In this document: in pieces, positions 22,306 to 34,715 of the stretch | How the letters are laid out: every line of letters starts with the position of its first letter | Numbering within the stretch: position 1 is the stretch's first letter | Assembly (NCBI GenBank): GCA_036898135.1 | Contig: CM072517.1 | Coordinates: 68,800,604 to 68,864,603 of the forward strand | Reading direction: 5' to 3' | Length of the DNA stretch: 64,000 bases | DNA from: Oncomelania hupensis | Taxonomy: Eukaryota; Mollusca; Gastropoda; Littorinimorpha; Pomatiopsidae | Position numbers and translations under genes: made by a program | Notes under the pieces: generated by a model | What the model was told of the DNA's origin: nothing | The model's input: the letters and a program-made list of their open reading frames with translations, nothing else | Database searches by the model: none

Positions 22306-22705
22306 TCTAGAGATATTCTGTGCAAATGTTGTAATGTACTAGAAGATGAGGACCATTTTCTAACTAAATGTACATTATACAATGAATTGAGAGTTAAATA
22401 TATAACTTTTCCTTTTCAATCCTGTGTAAATTTGCTACAATATGGATCCCAATTTCACATATGGTGAATATGTTTGTTTACTTTTCACGCTTTAAAAATA
22501 AGAACAGAATATTATGAGCATGCTGCTTTTACGTAATCCCAGGAATAATTTTGCTGTTATCTGTAAATTGTCAGACTGTAATAAGTAAATCACGTGACCA
22601 ACTATACCTATATCTATGGGCTGGTGGCCCGAAGATTGTGCTAATTTATTGTATGTTATGCTTTTGAGAATTAAACGGACGATGTCCAAATGTCTCTCTC
22701 TCTAA
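22305..22705 (+). mobile_element. LINE 3'-end fragment, copy 2
   Basis: Starts with a LINE C-terminal zinc-finger-like region (ILCKCCNVLEDEDHFLTKC, then TLYNELRVKY; C-x2-C…H…C) and continues with LLQYGSQ and FHALKIRTEYYEHAA interrupted by a stop. The same 3' UTR motif as copy 1 follows, then a short TC tail. The two copies are head-to-tail neighbours, so the second probably inserted at the TC tail of the first. 22706-22948 holds no gene. Confidence 0.7.
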
Positions 22706-22948
22706 TTAACCATAATGCAACCCAGACAAAATAAATAAGAAGAATAAAGGGAAATAACCTCAAACATACTGGCAAACATTAACACTCTACTTAACTCATT
22801 AAAAATACCGCCGGTATCATATAGGCCTACCCCTGTGATAAAAAATGGCGTCCTCGACATTCCACAAAAATTTTGCAGACTATGAAAAGAAAAACAATAG
22901 AACATTTCAAAACTCTTTCACCTTTACATTACATTACATTACATAATT

Positions 22949-23680
22949 GTTGCTTTAGGTCCAGCGGACTCTTCCGAGCCAAATCAGGACCGGACAACCC
23001 CCAATCCGCATAAAAGATCTGCTGAAACAACCCTAGTGGAAAAACTGAATGCCCTCCACCAGCCAGTCATTTTACAATAAAGACATCCCACGCAGGGGAC
23101 GGCTGAGGCTTCACCCCAACTTATCGAACCCCCGTTTACTAAAACAAAATAGAATACAAACATCATTATAAATTATCAACAAAACACATACATATAAAAT
23201 TCCTACATTGCTAAATAATAACATCATAGGAAGCCCTAGTGACCACCTGGAAGAAAGCGTCCAATATTCCCAAGCTGATCCAACAGACCTCATACACAAA
23301 CAAGGAGTCTTGTCCCGGAAGAGTTTTCAAGAAAAAAGGTAGGAGACTGGTCTAGCGAAGAAGACGATAGTATAGCAGATTGATAGAACAGAGCAGGAAT
23401 GAGAAAGAGCAAATGAGAAAGACAGTCACAGTGGGAATTTAAAGCACTAAATTTCCAGAAAGTGGGGATACTATTTATACTGAAATCCCCGGCACCCCAA
23501 CGGGGGTAACTCTTTCACCAAATTATATATCAAAAATAGATTATCCGGACAACTTTGCGCTTTCCAAATGTCTACATGAATATTCCCAGAAAAATAGTCA
23601 ATGTGAAAACTAATGAAAGTTACCCAATTTAAACTACAAAACAGAAAAAAAATATCATGAACCAAAAATTAAGAACAGTC
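22949..23680 (-). repeat. Putative 3' LTR of Gypsy element D
   Basis: On the minus strand, a purine-rich AAAACGAAAGCAAAAAGA tract after the coding region is followed by TGTTCTTAA. About 730 bp later AAGCAACA gives plausible TG…CA ends. Inside lies a TATA box (GTATAAATAG, plus-strand positions about 23467-23476). With no second LTR in the window the borders are estimates. Beyond it is a short (TAATG)n stretch (about 22926-22945). Confidence 0.55.
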
Positions 23681-23735
23681 TTTTTGCTTTCGTTTTCTCC
23701 GTCAACGTTCTGATGCACAATTAATTAATGTCTCT

Positions 23736-25400
23736 ATGCCTAGCACTCGATGGACTACTGTTTTAGACATCCAATCCGGCATGTCGCTTAGTGAACTGGA
23801 CTCTACATCCAAAGTGGCTGCTGCTTGGCTCTCAGTTACCGACGAGGTGGAGGAGTCGGAGCTGCCCGAACCCTGTCGTCGGCGTTGCCACTCTCATCAC
23901 CATCGCCATCCATGTTAGCTACGTCACCCTCTGGTACAGGTTCCACAACCTGGTCTACAGGCTGCTGCAGACCTTCATCGCCTTCCGGCTCCTGGGTACC
24001 CATCTGCTCTGCTGGCTGATCGGTAAGAGGCTCTGGCTCTTCGTGCCGATCTTCCTCCTGCATGTGTGCGTCCCCACTGGCATCAGTTGCAGAGTCACCG
24101 TCGGGTGTGGTACGTACAACTACATCATCATCATCTTCTTCTTCCTCCTGTTCTTCAGATTCAGATCTACGATCCAGTATCACCATTGGTTCTTCAGTTT
24201 CAGATCTACGATCCAGTATCACCAATAGTTCCTCAGATTCAGATCTACGATCCAGTATCACCATTGGTTCTTCAGATTCAGATCTACGGTCCAGTACCAC
24301 CATTGGTTCCTCATATTCAGATCTACGATCCAGTATCACCATTGGTTCTTCAGATTCAGATCTACGATCTAGTATCACCATTGGTACTTCAGATTCAGAT
24401 CTACGATCCAGTATCACCATCGGTTCTTCAGATTCAAATCTACGATCCAGTATCACCATTGGTTCTTCAGATTCGGATCTACGATCCAGTATCACCATTG
24501 GTACTTCAGATTCAGATCTACGATCCAGTATCACCATTGGTTCTTCAGATTCAGATCTACGATCCATTATCACCATTGGTTCTTCAGATTTAGATCTACG
24601 ATCCAGTATCACCATTGGTACTTCAGATTCAGATCTACGATCCAGTATCACCATTTGGTTCTTCAATGCTGCTGTCAGTCTGTCTCTTCACTGCTAATGC
24701 TGATCCACTGCCTATGTTGCCTCCGGCTTCTGGCACGGAGTCTACTGGCGTCACCTCTCATTGGCTTCTCCTGCTCTGACACCATTCTCTCCACAGTATC
24801 ACCCAGTGGCAATAACAGGTTGCGGTGCAGCGTTCTCCTCCTTCCAGTTTTGTCCTCCCTCTGTACCACAAAGACAGGAATGTCCTTGTTGGGTTGATCC
24901 AACACCACATAAGCACTTTCTTCTCACTTGTCAGCCAGCTTATGTTTGCCGTCGAAAGCGACGATCTTCACCAGGACTCGGTCACCGACTTCAACATTGG
25001 CGTCTCTGGCCCGACCGTCATACTGTTTCTTCTGCTTGGCCTGTGCCTTGTCTGCTGCAGTAGTCGCCAATTCAAACGACCTCTTCAGACGTTTACGCAA
25101 GTCTGCCACATACTTGGTAAGTGGAGTGCTGTCAGTTTCGCCTGTGTCGATGCCAAACGCTATATCCACTGGAGGACGGGGATCACGGCCGAACATCAAG
25201 GCAAACGGTGAGAAACCGGCCGACTCATGCCGCGTGCAGTTATAGGCATGAACTAGTGGTCTTTCTGCTGTAGTTGCAGCGTTCCCAATATGGCGAGCAA
25301 GGTCCGATTAAACCGCTCCGTCATCCCATTCCCCATCGGGTGATAAGGAGTGGTTCTAGACTTGACGCAGCCTGAGAGGTCGCAGAGCTCTTTGATGGTT
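23736..25400 (-). pseudogene. Gypsy element D: integrase C-terminal half and repeat-bearing tail
   Basis: The minus strand begins abruptly inside the integrase core (TTPYHPMGNGMTERFNRTL, containing the catalytic Glu). A one-base frameshift follows at about 25262, then AYNCTRHESAGFSPFALMFG, a lysine-rich region and the chromo/SH3-like tail (GDRVLVKI, then LHRNLLLPLG). A TGA replaces an expected Trp codon after KHKLADK near 24925. The following frame is open for 276 codons with 13 tandem 13-residue repeats, then an acidic, Pro/Gln-rich segment to 23836. The 5' two thirds of the element are absent. Gypsy integrase is certain; the role of the tail is unknown. Confidence 0.8.
24150..24660 (-). repeat. 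39-bp coding minisatellite, 13 units
   Basis: Unit of 13 residues with consensus PMVILDRRSESEE; the third-from-end position alternates E/V and units vary at single residues. Every unit keeps the 39-bp length, so the frame is maintained throughout. The opposite strand is also open, as a Ser/Thr/Ile repeat, but orientation with the integrase favours minus. Confidence 0.9.
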
Positions 25401-25424
25401 CGGCTTTCAAAATTTTGATTAATA

Positions 25425-28019
25425 ATAATAAATATATAAATAATTAATAAAGATTTAATTATACTGTCAGGAAGGTTGGGAAGTAAAATCCACAAATGAA
25501 CAAGCTTGGATAGAATTAATGATTTTAAAATAGCAATCCTTCCAAGTGGGGTTATCTGTGTTTTAGACCAAATTCTGCATAATGTCTTTACTTCAAAATG
25601 TTTTCTTTCCTTTCATATTTACTTCTATACAGTCTTTAAGATCGTTTGTAAACATATTCCTAATATTTTGAATGTGCTTGGATTCCAATTCATATTTAGT
25701 CTAAGTGTGGCATGTATCGCACAGGAGGGCCTCGTCTACTACCCAACCAAACAGCACGGCTTTTTCCCCAATTTAGCTGAAGGCCGGAGAATTTACCAAA
25801 ACGTTTCAATAGTCTTAATAGACTCTTCGAAGGACAGTTTATCGCCATTCAACACTAATTCCGTATCGTCAGCATACTGTGAGATTTTTTGTGTTCTATG
25901 TCTTTTATTACTAAACTCTTAATATCATCATTCTCTCTAATCATCGTTGCTAAAATTTCCACACATAAAACGAAGATATAAGGTGAGATCGGGTCCCCTG
26001 CCTATAGCCACGTCCTCCACTAAACCACCTAGACACCTGTCCATTAACGCAAACTGAAGCTTTAATGTCACTATAAAAGATACTAATCCATCTGCAAAAT
26101 TCATTGCCGAAACCAAACGCTTTTAACACTTTTTGCATAAATTTCTAGTCTACAGAATCAAACGCTTTTTCAAAGTCCAAACAAATAAGAAGCCCTGAAC
26201 TATAGTTTTCATTCACATAACTAAAACTATCATAAATAAGTTTAATATTAGCACCTAAAAATCTGCCCCTAATGAACCCAGTTTGATCATCATTGATAAG
26301 AAACGGCAGAACAACCTTAAGACGGCTTGCACTACAGGAGGACCCAATCGTATACACTACATTCAATAAAGAGATAGGCCTCTAATTCTTTATGTATTCC
26401 TTTCATTTTTCTCCTTTAGGGATGCATATAATAACACCTTCCTTTTGTGTGGAGGAAAAAAAAACATCATTTAAAGAACGGACAACAAAAGATCCTAATT
26501 GTAACCAGAAGACTTTAAAAAATTCTGCTGTAAACCCATCTGTTCACAGACTCTTATAATTTTTCATGTTTTTTAAAGCGTATCCAGCTTCCTCTAAAGT
26601 GATTTTACCCTCAAGACTATTACTCTCAACCTTCGACAAAGTGTTTAAATTGGAAACTAAATTAACAATGTCGCATTCTTCTAGTGCATCTTGTTTATAT
26701 ACTCGTAAGTGCTGATAAAATGTCATTACCTCATTTAGAATATCTCCCGCCTCTCTAATATCTGACCAATCTCCTTTAATTAATTTCTTCATACTTTTAC
26801 TAACATAATTTCGTTTCTCTAAACCACAAAAATATTTAGTAATTTTTTCCCCTTCCGCTCCCCATCTTGCCCGTGATCTAAGTAATACGCCTTCCAGTTT
26901 CTTTTCCCTAAATTTAGTTAATTCCTCTTCACAATGCGCTAACTCTGTATTTTTTTCTTCTGTTACATGTAAGTAAGGTGATTTTTCTAACACATTAATT
27001 CGCTCCTCAAACCTTAGTTCAGTTTCTGTGTCCTGCCGCTTTTTAAATGTAGCATAAGAGATTGTCGTTTGTCTGATTTTCATCAATAAAACATTCAAAA
27101 ATAGTTGGTCCAAAATAGTGAGCTGAATGTTATCTCTAGGAATATTCGCTAAGTTTTCCCTGTTGTACGGTAAAGCTGCATATTCTTCTAATACAATACT
27201 AATGGTGGAGTGAATATCTTCAACGAAAGTTTTGTCCTTAAGCAGGGAAGAGTTAAACTTCCAGAAAAATATTTCTTTTAGAAGACGATCAATAGGTCAA
27301 GATCATAGTTATAATGGAGTGGTCAGTTTTGTAGCCTGAGAGGATATCCGAGTCAGTAACGTAAGTGGATAGCGAATCGGAGATGATAAAAAAAGTCAAG
27401 CCTACTCTGCTGTAAGGGATTACTTCTGCTCCATGTAACGCGTCTTCTTGTTCTCTCCAAATGTCTACTAATCCTAGATTTTATGTCATTTCAAGGACCT
27501 GTTGCTGTGCTTTCTCAGTATTATAGTGCCTATAGTTATCATAATCAAGATCAAAATATAACACTAAGTTCCAGTCTCCCTATTAATAACCTCTTCTACG
27601 TCTATGTCCCTAATGTGTTTTTTCTAAATTCCTGTAAAACTCAGGATTATCGTTATTTGGGCCGTAAACATTTACAAGTAATAAATCTTCACCCATCAAC
27701 TTTATATGAACCAAAAGAAAATGACAACCCACATCTCTACACAGTTTCTTAATTTCAAATTCAAAATTGTTATTAAATAATATACCCACCCCCTACAATT
27801 AAAGTAGTAAAGGAAGAAAAAAAAACGCTTTATATCCCCACTCCGCCTTAATACACTCTTCCAGTTTAGCTTCAAAGTGCGTGTTCTGCAAAAAATAGAC
27901 AGAGAATGATTTCTGTCTAAGAAAATGGAAAATATCTCGTCGTTTATGCTGATTGGCTAAGCCTCTGCAAATTATGGATAATACCCTAATACAGTGATCG
28001 TTATCGTTGCTAGTTTCCA
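25425..28019 (-). pseudogene. L1/Tx1-like LINE ORF2, heavily degraded
   Basis: Minus strand, N to C: endonuclease start (METSNDNDHCIRVLS, RGLANQHKRRDIFHFLRQ), its middle (LLLVNVYGPNNDNPEFY near 27620-27680), and a linker (ARWGAEGEKITKYFCGLEKRN, ILNEVMTFYQHL). RT fingers and palm follow (INDDQTGFIRGRFLG, LICLDFEKAFDSVD, QKVLKAFGFGNEF, a degraded YRQG block) and a thumb-like end (WILLPNLPDSIIKSL) near 25440. The FADD box is not recognisable, and there are many shifts and stops. The homologous C-terminal end exists at 5425-5935. At about 25400-25425 it abuts Gypsy integrase sequence without a recognisable tail. Confidence 0.8.
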
Positions 28020-28480
28020 TAGAGTTTAAGTGTACAAATATAACTATTGTCAAAAACATAAAGTTAAACATACAAAGTGCAGGCAGATTCCAATTTATTC
28101 TCAAGAATAGTGCTCTATATAACCAAAGAGTCCTTACTAACAGGTTATATACATGTTCATCCTCAATGAACAGACAAATAAAAAAGTAAACAAAGAAAGT
28201 AAAACAAGATATACAGTCAATCACCTGAATCAAATTACAAATATCTAAGCTACAGACAAATATGAAAAGGTAAACCAAAAAGTAATCAAATTACAATATT
28301 ATATTTCATACTACCATATTCCATTTCAAAATTATCTCAAGGTCTTAATAAAATTATCAACAAAGTATAACAGATATATTTTATTAATGACTAATTCAAA
28401 ATTCATGTGAGGAATCAAAAAACATAAACACAGCTAGACACTTAAAGCTTGTATGTACACCGAGCTCCCATCACCCTCCA
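28020..28480. other. Non-coding, between the two L1/Tx1-like ORFs
   Basis: AT-rich; read on the minus strand it is the inter-ORF or 5' region before the ORF2 start. No motif. Confidence 0.5.
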
Positions 28481-28484
28481 AGAG

Positions 28485-28506
28485 GGAAGAGAGAGAGAGA
28501 GGGAGG

Positions 28507-28577
<71 letters not shown>

Positions 28578-28645
28578 GGGGGTGATGGACAGAGGGAAAG
28601 AGAGAAACAGATACAAAGATAAGAGAGAGAGAGAGAGAGACAGAG
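28485..28645. repeat. (GA)n microsatellite
   Basis: Interrupted GA tracts with GGGA patches. Overlapping Ser/Leu or Arg/Glu frames are artefacts. Confidence 0.95.
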
Positions 28646-28846
28646 AGCCCAACACCCAATTTCCAAATATAACTAAGTCTTGCAGAATAAGCGCACAACA
28701 AATCGATCATTGCTGGCCATCAAAATACAAGCATAATTATTGTCTCGTTAAGGCATCCTATTCAATCATATCCTATTATACGATTGGCTGTAATATCCAG
28801 TTTCACTCTATTAGGTATATTTTATCAATTTTTTTAAAATAACCAA

Positions 28847-29064
<218 letters not shown>

Positions 29065-29264
29065 TCCTGGTTTACTTTAATTTACTATAATGCTTTGTAT
29101 AAAAAGTCTTAACAAAAATATTTGTACTTATTATGATGATTATAAACAATTATATTCAAACATCAAATTCATATTGCAAACCATACACATTTTATATAGT
29201 TTTCTTTTATACAACCTATTTGTATAGTGTATTTTAAAATGCAAGCCTCAACAGTCTTACTCTT

Positions 29265-30732
29265 ATACACACAAGGCCTGGACAGAATTGCATCCAAGGT
29301 ACTAAAAGAGCTTTGTGAAGAGTTGTCTGGTCCCTTGTGTCTGTTGTTTAACAAGTCATTAGAAGAGGGAACATTGCCTAGTGCGGAAGTGACAGCATTA
29401 TTTAAAAAGGGCTCCAAATCAGATCCTGGTAATTATCGGCCAGTGAGTTTGACTTGTATTACATGTAAAGTTTTAGAGTCACTAGTTCGAGATGTCATTG
29501 TGTCATACTTTATGGATAATAAATTATTTGCAGTTTGTCAGCATGGGTTCAGGAAACGTAGGTCTTGTGTGACACAGTTGTTAGAGGTTATGGAGGATTT
29601 GACGGCTTTAATTGATGATGGGAAGGATGTTGATATAGTATATTGTGAGTTTAGAAAGGCGTTTGATTCTGTACCACATATTAGACTGTTGTTAAAGTTG
29701 GCTGCATATGGTATAGGAGGCAATGTTCTTAAATGGATATCAAGCTTTTTGTTGGAACGTAAACAGTGGGTTAAAGTTGGTTCAGAAAGGTCTAAAGATG
29801 CTAGAGTTATAAGTGTATTCCACAGGGCAGTATTTTAGGTCCAATTCTTTTTACTATATATATTAATGATTTACCTGAGATACTGGAGAGTACGGTCAAG
29901 ATATTTGCTGATGACACTAAAATATATAATACTACATCGAAATCTAAGGTCATTCAAGATGATTTACATAAGCTACAGCAATCGTGTGAGAAGTGGAAGT
30001 TATATTTAAATGTGCAGAAGTGCAAAGTTATGCATGTGGGGAAAAGAAATCGTGGATGCGAATATACAATGTTAATAAAAGATGAAGTTTATAAATTAAA
30101 TGTAAGCAATAATGAAAAAGACTTGGGTGTAACTTTTGATTGCAAGTTAAAATTTGACGCACATATTCAGAGAGTGCATGGTAACTAAAGCAAACCAAAT
30201 GTTAGGCATAATCAAAAGAGCTTTCACATACTTGGAAAAAGAAACGTTTTTAAAATTGTATAAAGCTTTTGTAAGACCTCATATTGAATATGCTAACGTA
30301 GTTTGGAGTCCATATTTAAAAAAGCAGTCGGTAGCAATAGAAAAAATTCAACGGCGAGCCACAAAACTATTATCTGAGTGTCGTGACATGACATATGATG
30401 AGAGATTAAGGTTTCTGGGCCTTCACTCTCTGAAAGGACGTAGGATCAGGGGAGATTTAATTCAGACATTCAAGATAATTAATGATGCAGAGGATGTTAA
30501 TACTAATACTTTTTTCTTGCTTGATCAATCTAACAGAACTAGGAAGTGTAACGGTAACATTTTTATAAAACATTGTAGAACTAACCAACGAAAATTTTCG
30601 TTTGCACATAGAGTAGCTAATTATTGGAATTCTTTACCAACAAATATTAAATTTGCACCATCTTTTAATAGTTTAAAAAACCACATAGACACTGATTCCA
30701 AATTTCAAGAATTATTTTATAAATACGACTAG
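29265..30732 (+). pseudogene. CR1-like reverse transcriptase, two frameshifts
   Basis: Target-primed RT. The first frame holds NYRPVSLTCITCKVLE, the HGFRKRRSCVTQLLE block and CEFRKAFDSVPH (catalytic Asp region, normally D-x-x-K-A-F-D; here CEF). A one-base loss near 29817 moves the frame before IPQGSILGPILFTIYINDL and the intact box IFADDTKIY. A 4-bp insertion near 30170 relative to copy 2 (GAGAGTGCATGG against GAGAGAGG) shifts it again, after which KANQMLGIIKRAF to the end is open. Endonuclease is absent by truncation. Confidence 0.85.
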
Positions 30733-30875
30733 AAAAGATTATTACAAATTATTGCATGCAAATCATAATGTAAACTATATACCATAAACAATGAGGGGAC
30801 GTTTTTATAAGCCGCGAGGTTTTAGGCAGCGATGCCTGTCCTACATCTACTACTACTACTACTACTACTACTATA
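29265..30875 (+). mobile_element. CR1-like LINE copy 1, 5'-truncated
   Basis: The copy begins within the RT N-terminus (GLDRIASKVLKEL), runs through the ORF to the stop at 30730-30732, a ~110-bp 3' UTR and a (CTA)n tail (about 30846-30873). The C-terminal pattern RPHIEYANVVWSPYL, EKIQRRATKLL, YDERLRFLGLHSLKGRRIRGDLI is the CR1-type signature. A second copy of the same family is split by the large Gypsy element (32341-32369 and 60683-61848). Confidence 0.85.
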
Positions 30876-31190
30876 GCTATAATCTACTCGTAAATAGTAG
30901 GATGCGTTTATCGCATAGTGAGGTACAATAATTTAAGGAATAAATAGCAATATTTTAATGATACAAAAAGACAGCGATGGGGGAGGAGAGAGAGAGAGGA
31001 GGAAGAGAAAGAGCCATGTACTTACAGCATACAGTTTGGTGTCATCGCCGTGTAAATAATAAAAAAAAGAATAGTCATTATCATCATCCGAGTCACTGCT
31101 CACTATATTAAAGTTTTTTCATTTCTCTTTTCAAGATTTAATCCACATCATCACCAAACTTTATTTTGACAGTTTTTTCCGTTCTTCAGT
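30876..31190. other. No gene recognised
   Basis: Non-coding spacer with a GA-rich patch near 30978-31010. On the minus strand it would be the region after the L1-like ORF1 stop. Confidence 0.5.
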
Positions 31191-32045
31191 TTAGCAAATA
31201 TTTTTTTCGTTGTTGGTCCAGGTGGCTAGTGTTGCACTGTGTTTGTAGGCAGCTCGTTCCAGGCGATAGTTTCCTGCTGTGAGGTCCTCCCCTACCGACA
31301 CCTTCTCCCCCTTCAGCTTTCTACGGTTAGCCAGCACGTTGTCACGGAGCTTTCTGTTGGCCAGGTGGACGATAATAGCTATACCTATTTTGCCTCCTTT
31401 GCTGGTTTCCACACGATGGGCAGCCTCAAGGTCCCCTTCCGTCGTGGTCACCCCCAAAGACTGAGTAAACAGCTTGCAAACGTATTCTTCGCAGTCTTTG
31501 TCTGTTTTTCCTTGTGTTTCAGGCACATTGAAAACTCGCACATTCCAGCTCCTATCGTAATGCTCTGTCATTCTGTGCCCACTCTAGCTGCTTCACGTTT
31601 TCTTTCAGGTTTTCATTGTCCTGCTTCACAGTTTGTAATTATTTCTGCATCCCATCCATTTTCTTGCCCATTTCAAACAGCTGACCTTCCAACTTGTCAA
31701 ATTTTTCATCAAACTTGATGCCTAGTGTTTTCACATCTTCCGCCGTTGATACTGCACTCAGTTTCTTCTCAATGGCTGCCAGGGTTTCTTGTATATCATG
31801 GATTCTCCTCTTCTTTCTTTCGTTTCTTCTTCTTCTTCTTCCTCTTCTACTTCTTCCTCTATAAATGACGACGAATCTGCGTGGTGTAAATTCTGTCTTT
31901 TCTTCTCTTGCTGTAACACAGGACTAAGTTCGTTTTCCACACAAGATGTTGAGGAAAGTTTTCTTTTTTTCTGTTCTTTATCTGAACTGTCATTTGACTC
32001 GTTCAAACTAGGCCTAGTGAAGAATGAAGTAATGCGCTTAGACAT
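31191..32045 (-). pseudogene. L1/Tx1-like LINE ORF1 (RNA-binding chaperone), broken
   Basis: On the minus strand the ATG at 32045 starts MSKRITSFFTRPSL, followed by a Lys-rich and then a Glu-rich acidic segment (about residues 20-80). A frameshift near 31790 leads into a heptad-type coiled coil (IQETLAAIEKKLSAV to NENLKENVKQLE) with one stop. Another shift leads to an RRM-like core (WNVRVFNVPETQGK…DLEAAHRVE…IAIIVHLANRKLRDNVLANRRKLKG), as in L1 ORF1 proteins. It is probably the first ORF of the element whose ORF2 is at 25425-28019; the CR1 copy and GATA tract lie between. Confidence 0.75.
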
Positions 32046-32340
32046 AGCACAAAGCCTTGTAGTTCACCTGTGATTGCCTGCAATAGATCCGTTTTACATG
32101 TTATTTTTTACATTATTTTCATGTTCACTCACTATTGTCGAGAGCTCGTGCAAAATACGTCCGCTCGCTAAGACGGTCGCTCACCCTTCAAAGTTGTAAG
32201 AGTTAATGTCTTGAAAACATCGTCAAACATAAGTGTAGAACTTTTTGTGTCCGTCAGTTTTAATTGATTCCAAAATCCTAAATAGAATTTAAAACTCTTA
32301 AAAAAAAGAACTAGACCAAACTCTAAACTTTACAACCATC
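32046..32340. other. Non-coding, contains a segment repeated at 62570-62690
   Basis: About 32180-32300 (CTCACCCTTCAAA…GTGTCCGTCAGTTTTAATT…) recurs at 62570-62690 with small changes. No gene. It may be 5' UTR of the L1-like element on the minus strand. Confidence 0.6.
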
Positions 32341-32369
32341 ACTGATGATGACACTAAAATATATAATAT
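32341..32369 (+). mobile_element. CR1-like LINE copy 2, left stub
   Basis: TGATGATGACACTAAAATAT matches copy 1 across its FADD box (29908-29935). The large Gypsy element starts right after it, and the CR1 sequence resumes at 60683. The stub is short because this copy is itself 5'-truncated. Confidence 0.7.
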
Positions 32370-33854
32370 TGTAAGCCCCTCCGGTTGGCTTATCAAATTA
32401 ATATTTAATTTAAAAAAAAATAAATTAGTAAAATTGTAAGCCTCTTTGGAAGGCTAGAAAACCTTTTGTTGTAAATTTATAACTTGATTATTAATTAATA
32501 ACTAGGTTGCATGTGCCTATGGTTGTTTTGGTTATACATGTACCTTGGCCTATAGGAATTTGTGCCTTTTGAGCTTGAGCAGACGACAACAGTAAGCATG
32601 CAGGTACTAGTGATATTATTATTGTGAACTGTGTGTTTTTGTTTTCTAGTGGTGTAGAAATTTGATCGTCGAATTGTATCCGAGATTGATTTTTGTGGAT
32701 GTGTGTGAAGAAAAATATTCTTATTTTATCTAGGGATAGTTTTGGTGCTGGATCTAAATATCGAAACTGAGTTTTGTGTGTGCAGTGAAAATGGCATACC
32801 AATTGAGAACTATTTTTAACGAATTCTTGGATGTGTTGTGTAGTGAAATTTGAGTGGTTAATAGATTTGTTCAGAGTTGCTAGGATCGTTTTGTGAAGGA
32901 AAATGTGATTGATCGGTAGACTGTGAAAAAGAATTTCCGGTTGCCATATGTTGTCAAGGTAACCTGATTGAGAATTTTAGCGGGATTCTAGATCTAGACA
33001 GTATGTTTAGTTTTCTTATGAAGAATTAATTCTAGCCTTTCCGCTGACTGTATTTTTGTTGGTCTTTTATAGCAAATAGAATTGTAAATAAAATGTAGTG
33101 TGGAGGAGAAGTTTTAGATTGGGAATTTCCATTATAAAGACAAAAGAAACAGTTCAATGGAAGAATTGCCTAGGCCCTTACATTTATAGTTTGAAGAAGT
33201 TAATGGAAAATGGTGCTAATTCGGTGCAGCTATTCAAGTCAATTGGAGCACTAATCCTAAGTGTTTAAGGTTGTTAATGCACAGACCCAAATTTTTATGC
33301 ATTGACTACAGTATGTCTGCACCGGGCGTAAACATGGAAGAAAAAGTTGAATGGGAAAATTACACAGAGATTTTTGTTGACAGTTCGGAAAGGTCAGAGA
33401 AAATGGTGTTAAATCGGTGCAGCTGTCCGACTCATAAAGAGCGCTGATCTTAAGCGTTTCAGGTTGCTAAAAAACCGACTCTCGTCTTTCTCCATCGATT
33501 ATAAATATGTTCGCACCGGGTGGGAACCGGGTCGATTATTCATACCTCAAAAATTGCTGCCACGTCGGTGCTAGCCGGTGCAAGATGTTTAAGTTCGTGT
33601 ATTTTCTTTAAGAATTATCAGATTCTACTCCTCGATGGTTCCTAATTAAGTATGACCAATAAACTTCTTACCTATGATTATGGTAGACCCTGTTATTTTC
33701 CAAAAACCAGTACATTTAAATAGAATCTGTATCTACTAGCCTGTTTCTTCTTCTTTTTGACACAGGAATGATAGCACCATAACCTGATTTGCTAGTATAG
33801 ATCACGTGTTGTGAAACATGGATGTTAATTGGCTGTTTTACGCCTTGTTCGGCT

Positions 33855-33861
33855 TATAAAA
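33855..33861 (+). promoter_or_regulatory. TATA box of the 5' LTR
   Basis: TATAAAA in CGGCTTATAAAACGG, conserved in the 3' LTR at 59144-59150. An inverted CCAAT motif (ATTGG) lies about 30 bp upstream in both. Likely core promoter of the element. Confidence 0.6.
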
Positions 33862-34517
33862 CGGATTGTAATGGCGGCCAACACTCTTACGCTGATTTAG
33901 ATCGAAGATGATGACAGCTTGAATGTGAAAGTAAATTTCAGTGGGTTTGCGCGTCCGTGGACTTAGTTTTTTTTTCCTCCCTTCTTTTCAACGCTGTTTT
34001 GAGCCTTTTCGGAATTTTTGAATTACAATAGCCCTAAGTCCACGTAAAGAACAAAATTTCTAACTAAATTCTCCTAACCCAGTAAACATTTTATTGTGAA
34101 AATATGAAATTTCTAAATTCTGACCGTTATTCCCTGAGGTTGTGAATGGATTTGAATACTAGAATTTCTGTGTTTCTGTGACTTTACAATATTTTATTTT
34201 ACTAGTTTTGATTCACGGTGGTAGCATGTTTTTTTTATGTTTTGAATCTAGTAGCTTCAACGATTTTTGGTTTCCAATGAAATACCCGGAATTTCCTTTT
34301 TCTTTATGTATTTAACCCAAATAATAATTTTTAGAACGCTAGAAAATATGCAACAACCTGAAATCTGTAATCAGTTATTATTTTGTTATAATTATAGAAC
34401 GAAATATTTAACAGAATTCAAATAATACTAATTTTTATAATATGAAATTTTCTAGAAGTATAATTCTTGTATGAATCGAAAGCTATTATTTTGCAAGCAA
34501 GACAACTGTTAAAGTGA

Positions 34518-34715
34518 GGGGCCGGGTAGCTCAGTTGGTAAGAGCGTCTTGCTAGTAACCGAAAGGTCGCTGGTTCGAATCCCGGATTGGTCAACGTGTG
34601 ATCATATTATTTTCCCCTTTACCAACAACTGGCCCGCTAGTGTCAGTATAAATCGGTCCAGTAGTCACCTATATGCGAAAGTGTCGTGTGACTATAATCT
34701 ACATACAAACAAACA
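34518..34715 (+). mobile_element. tRNA-derived SINE family 2 inside the 5' LTR
   Basis: The tRNA-like head has perfect Pol III A (TAGCTCAGTTGG) and B (GGTTCGAATCC) boxes. The body ends CTATAATCTACATACAAAC. It is flanked by AACTGTTAAAGT (34504-34515 and 34716-34727). The same insertion is in the 3' LTR, so it predates the transposition of this element. Acceptor and anticodon stems do not pair well, so it is not a tRNA gene. Confidence 0.88.

Noticed and set aside
24062..24697. 211-codon plus-strand Ser/Thr/Ile repeat protein
   Set aside because: Antisense of the 39-bp repeat; the minus strand continues from integrase and keeps frame, so it is preferred.
31239..31718. 159-codon plus-strand frame
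   Set aside because: Antisense to the L1-like ORF1, whose minus-strand frame carries recognisable ORF1 motifs.
34518..34600. tRNA-Thr-like gene
   Set aside because: A and B boxes are good, but the anticodon and acceptor stems pair poorly and the unit is embedded in a repeated SINE body.
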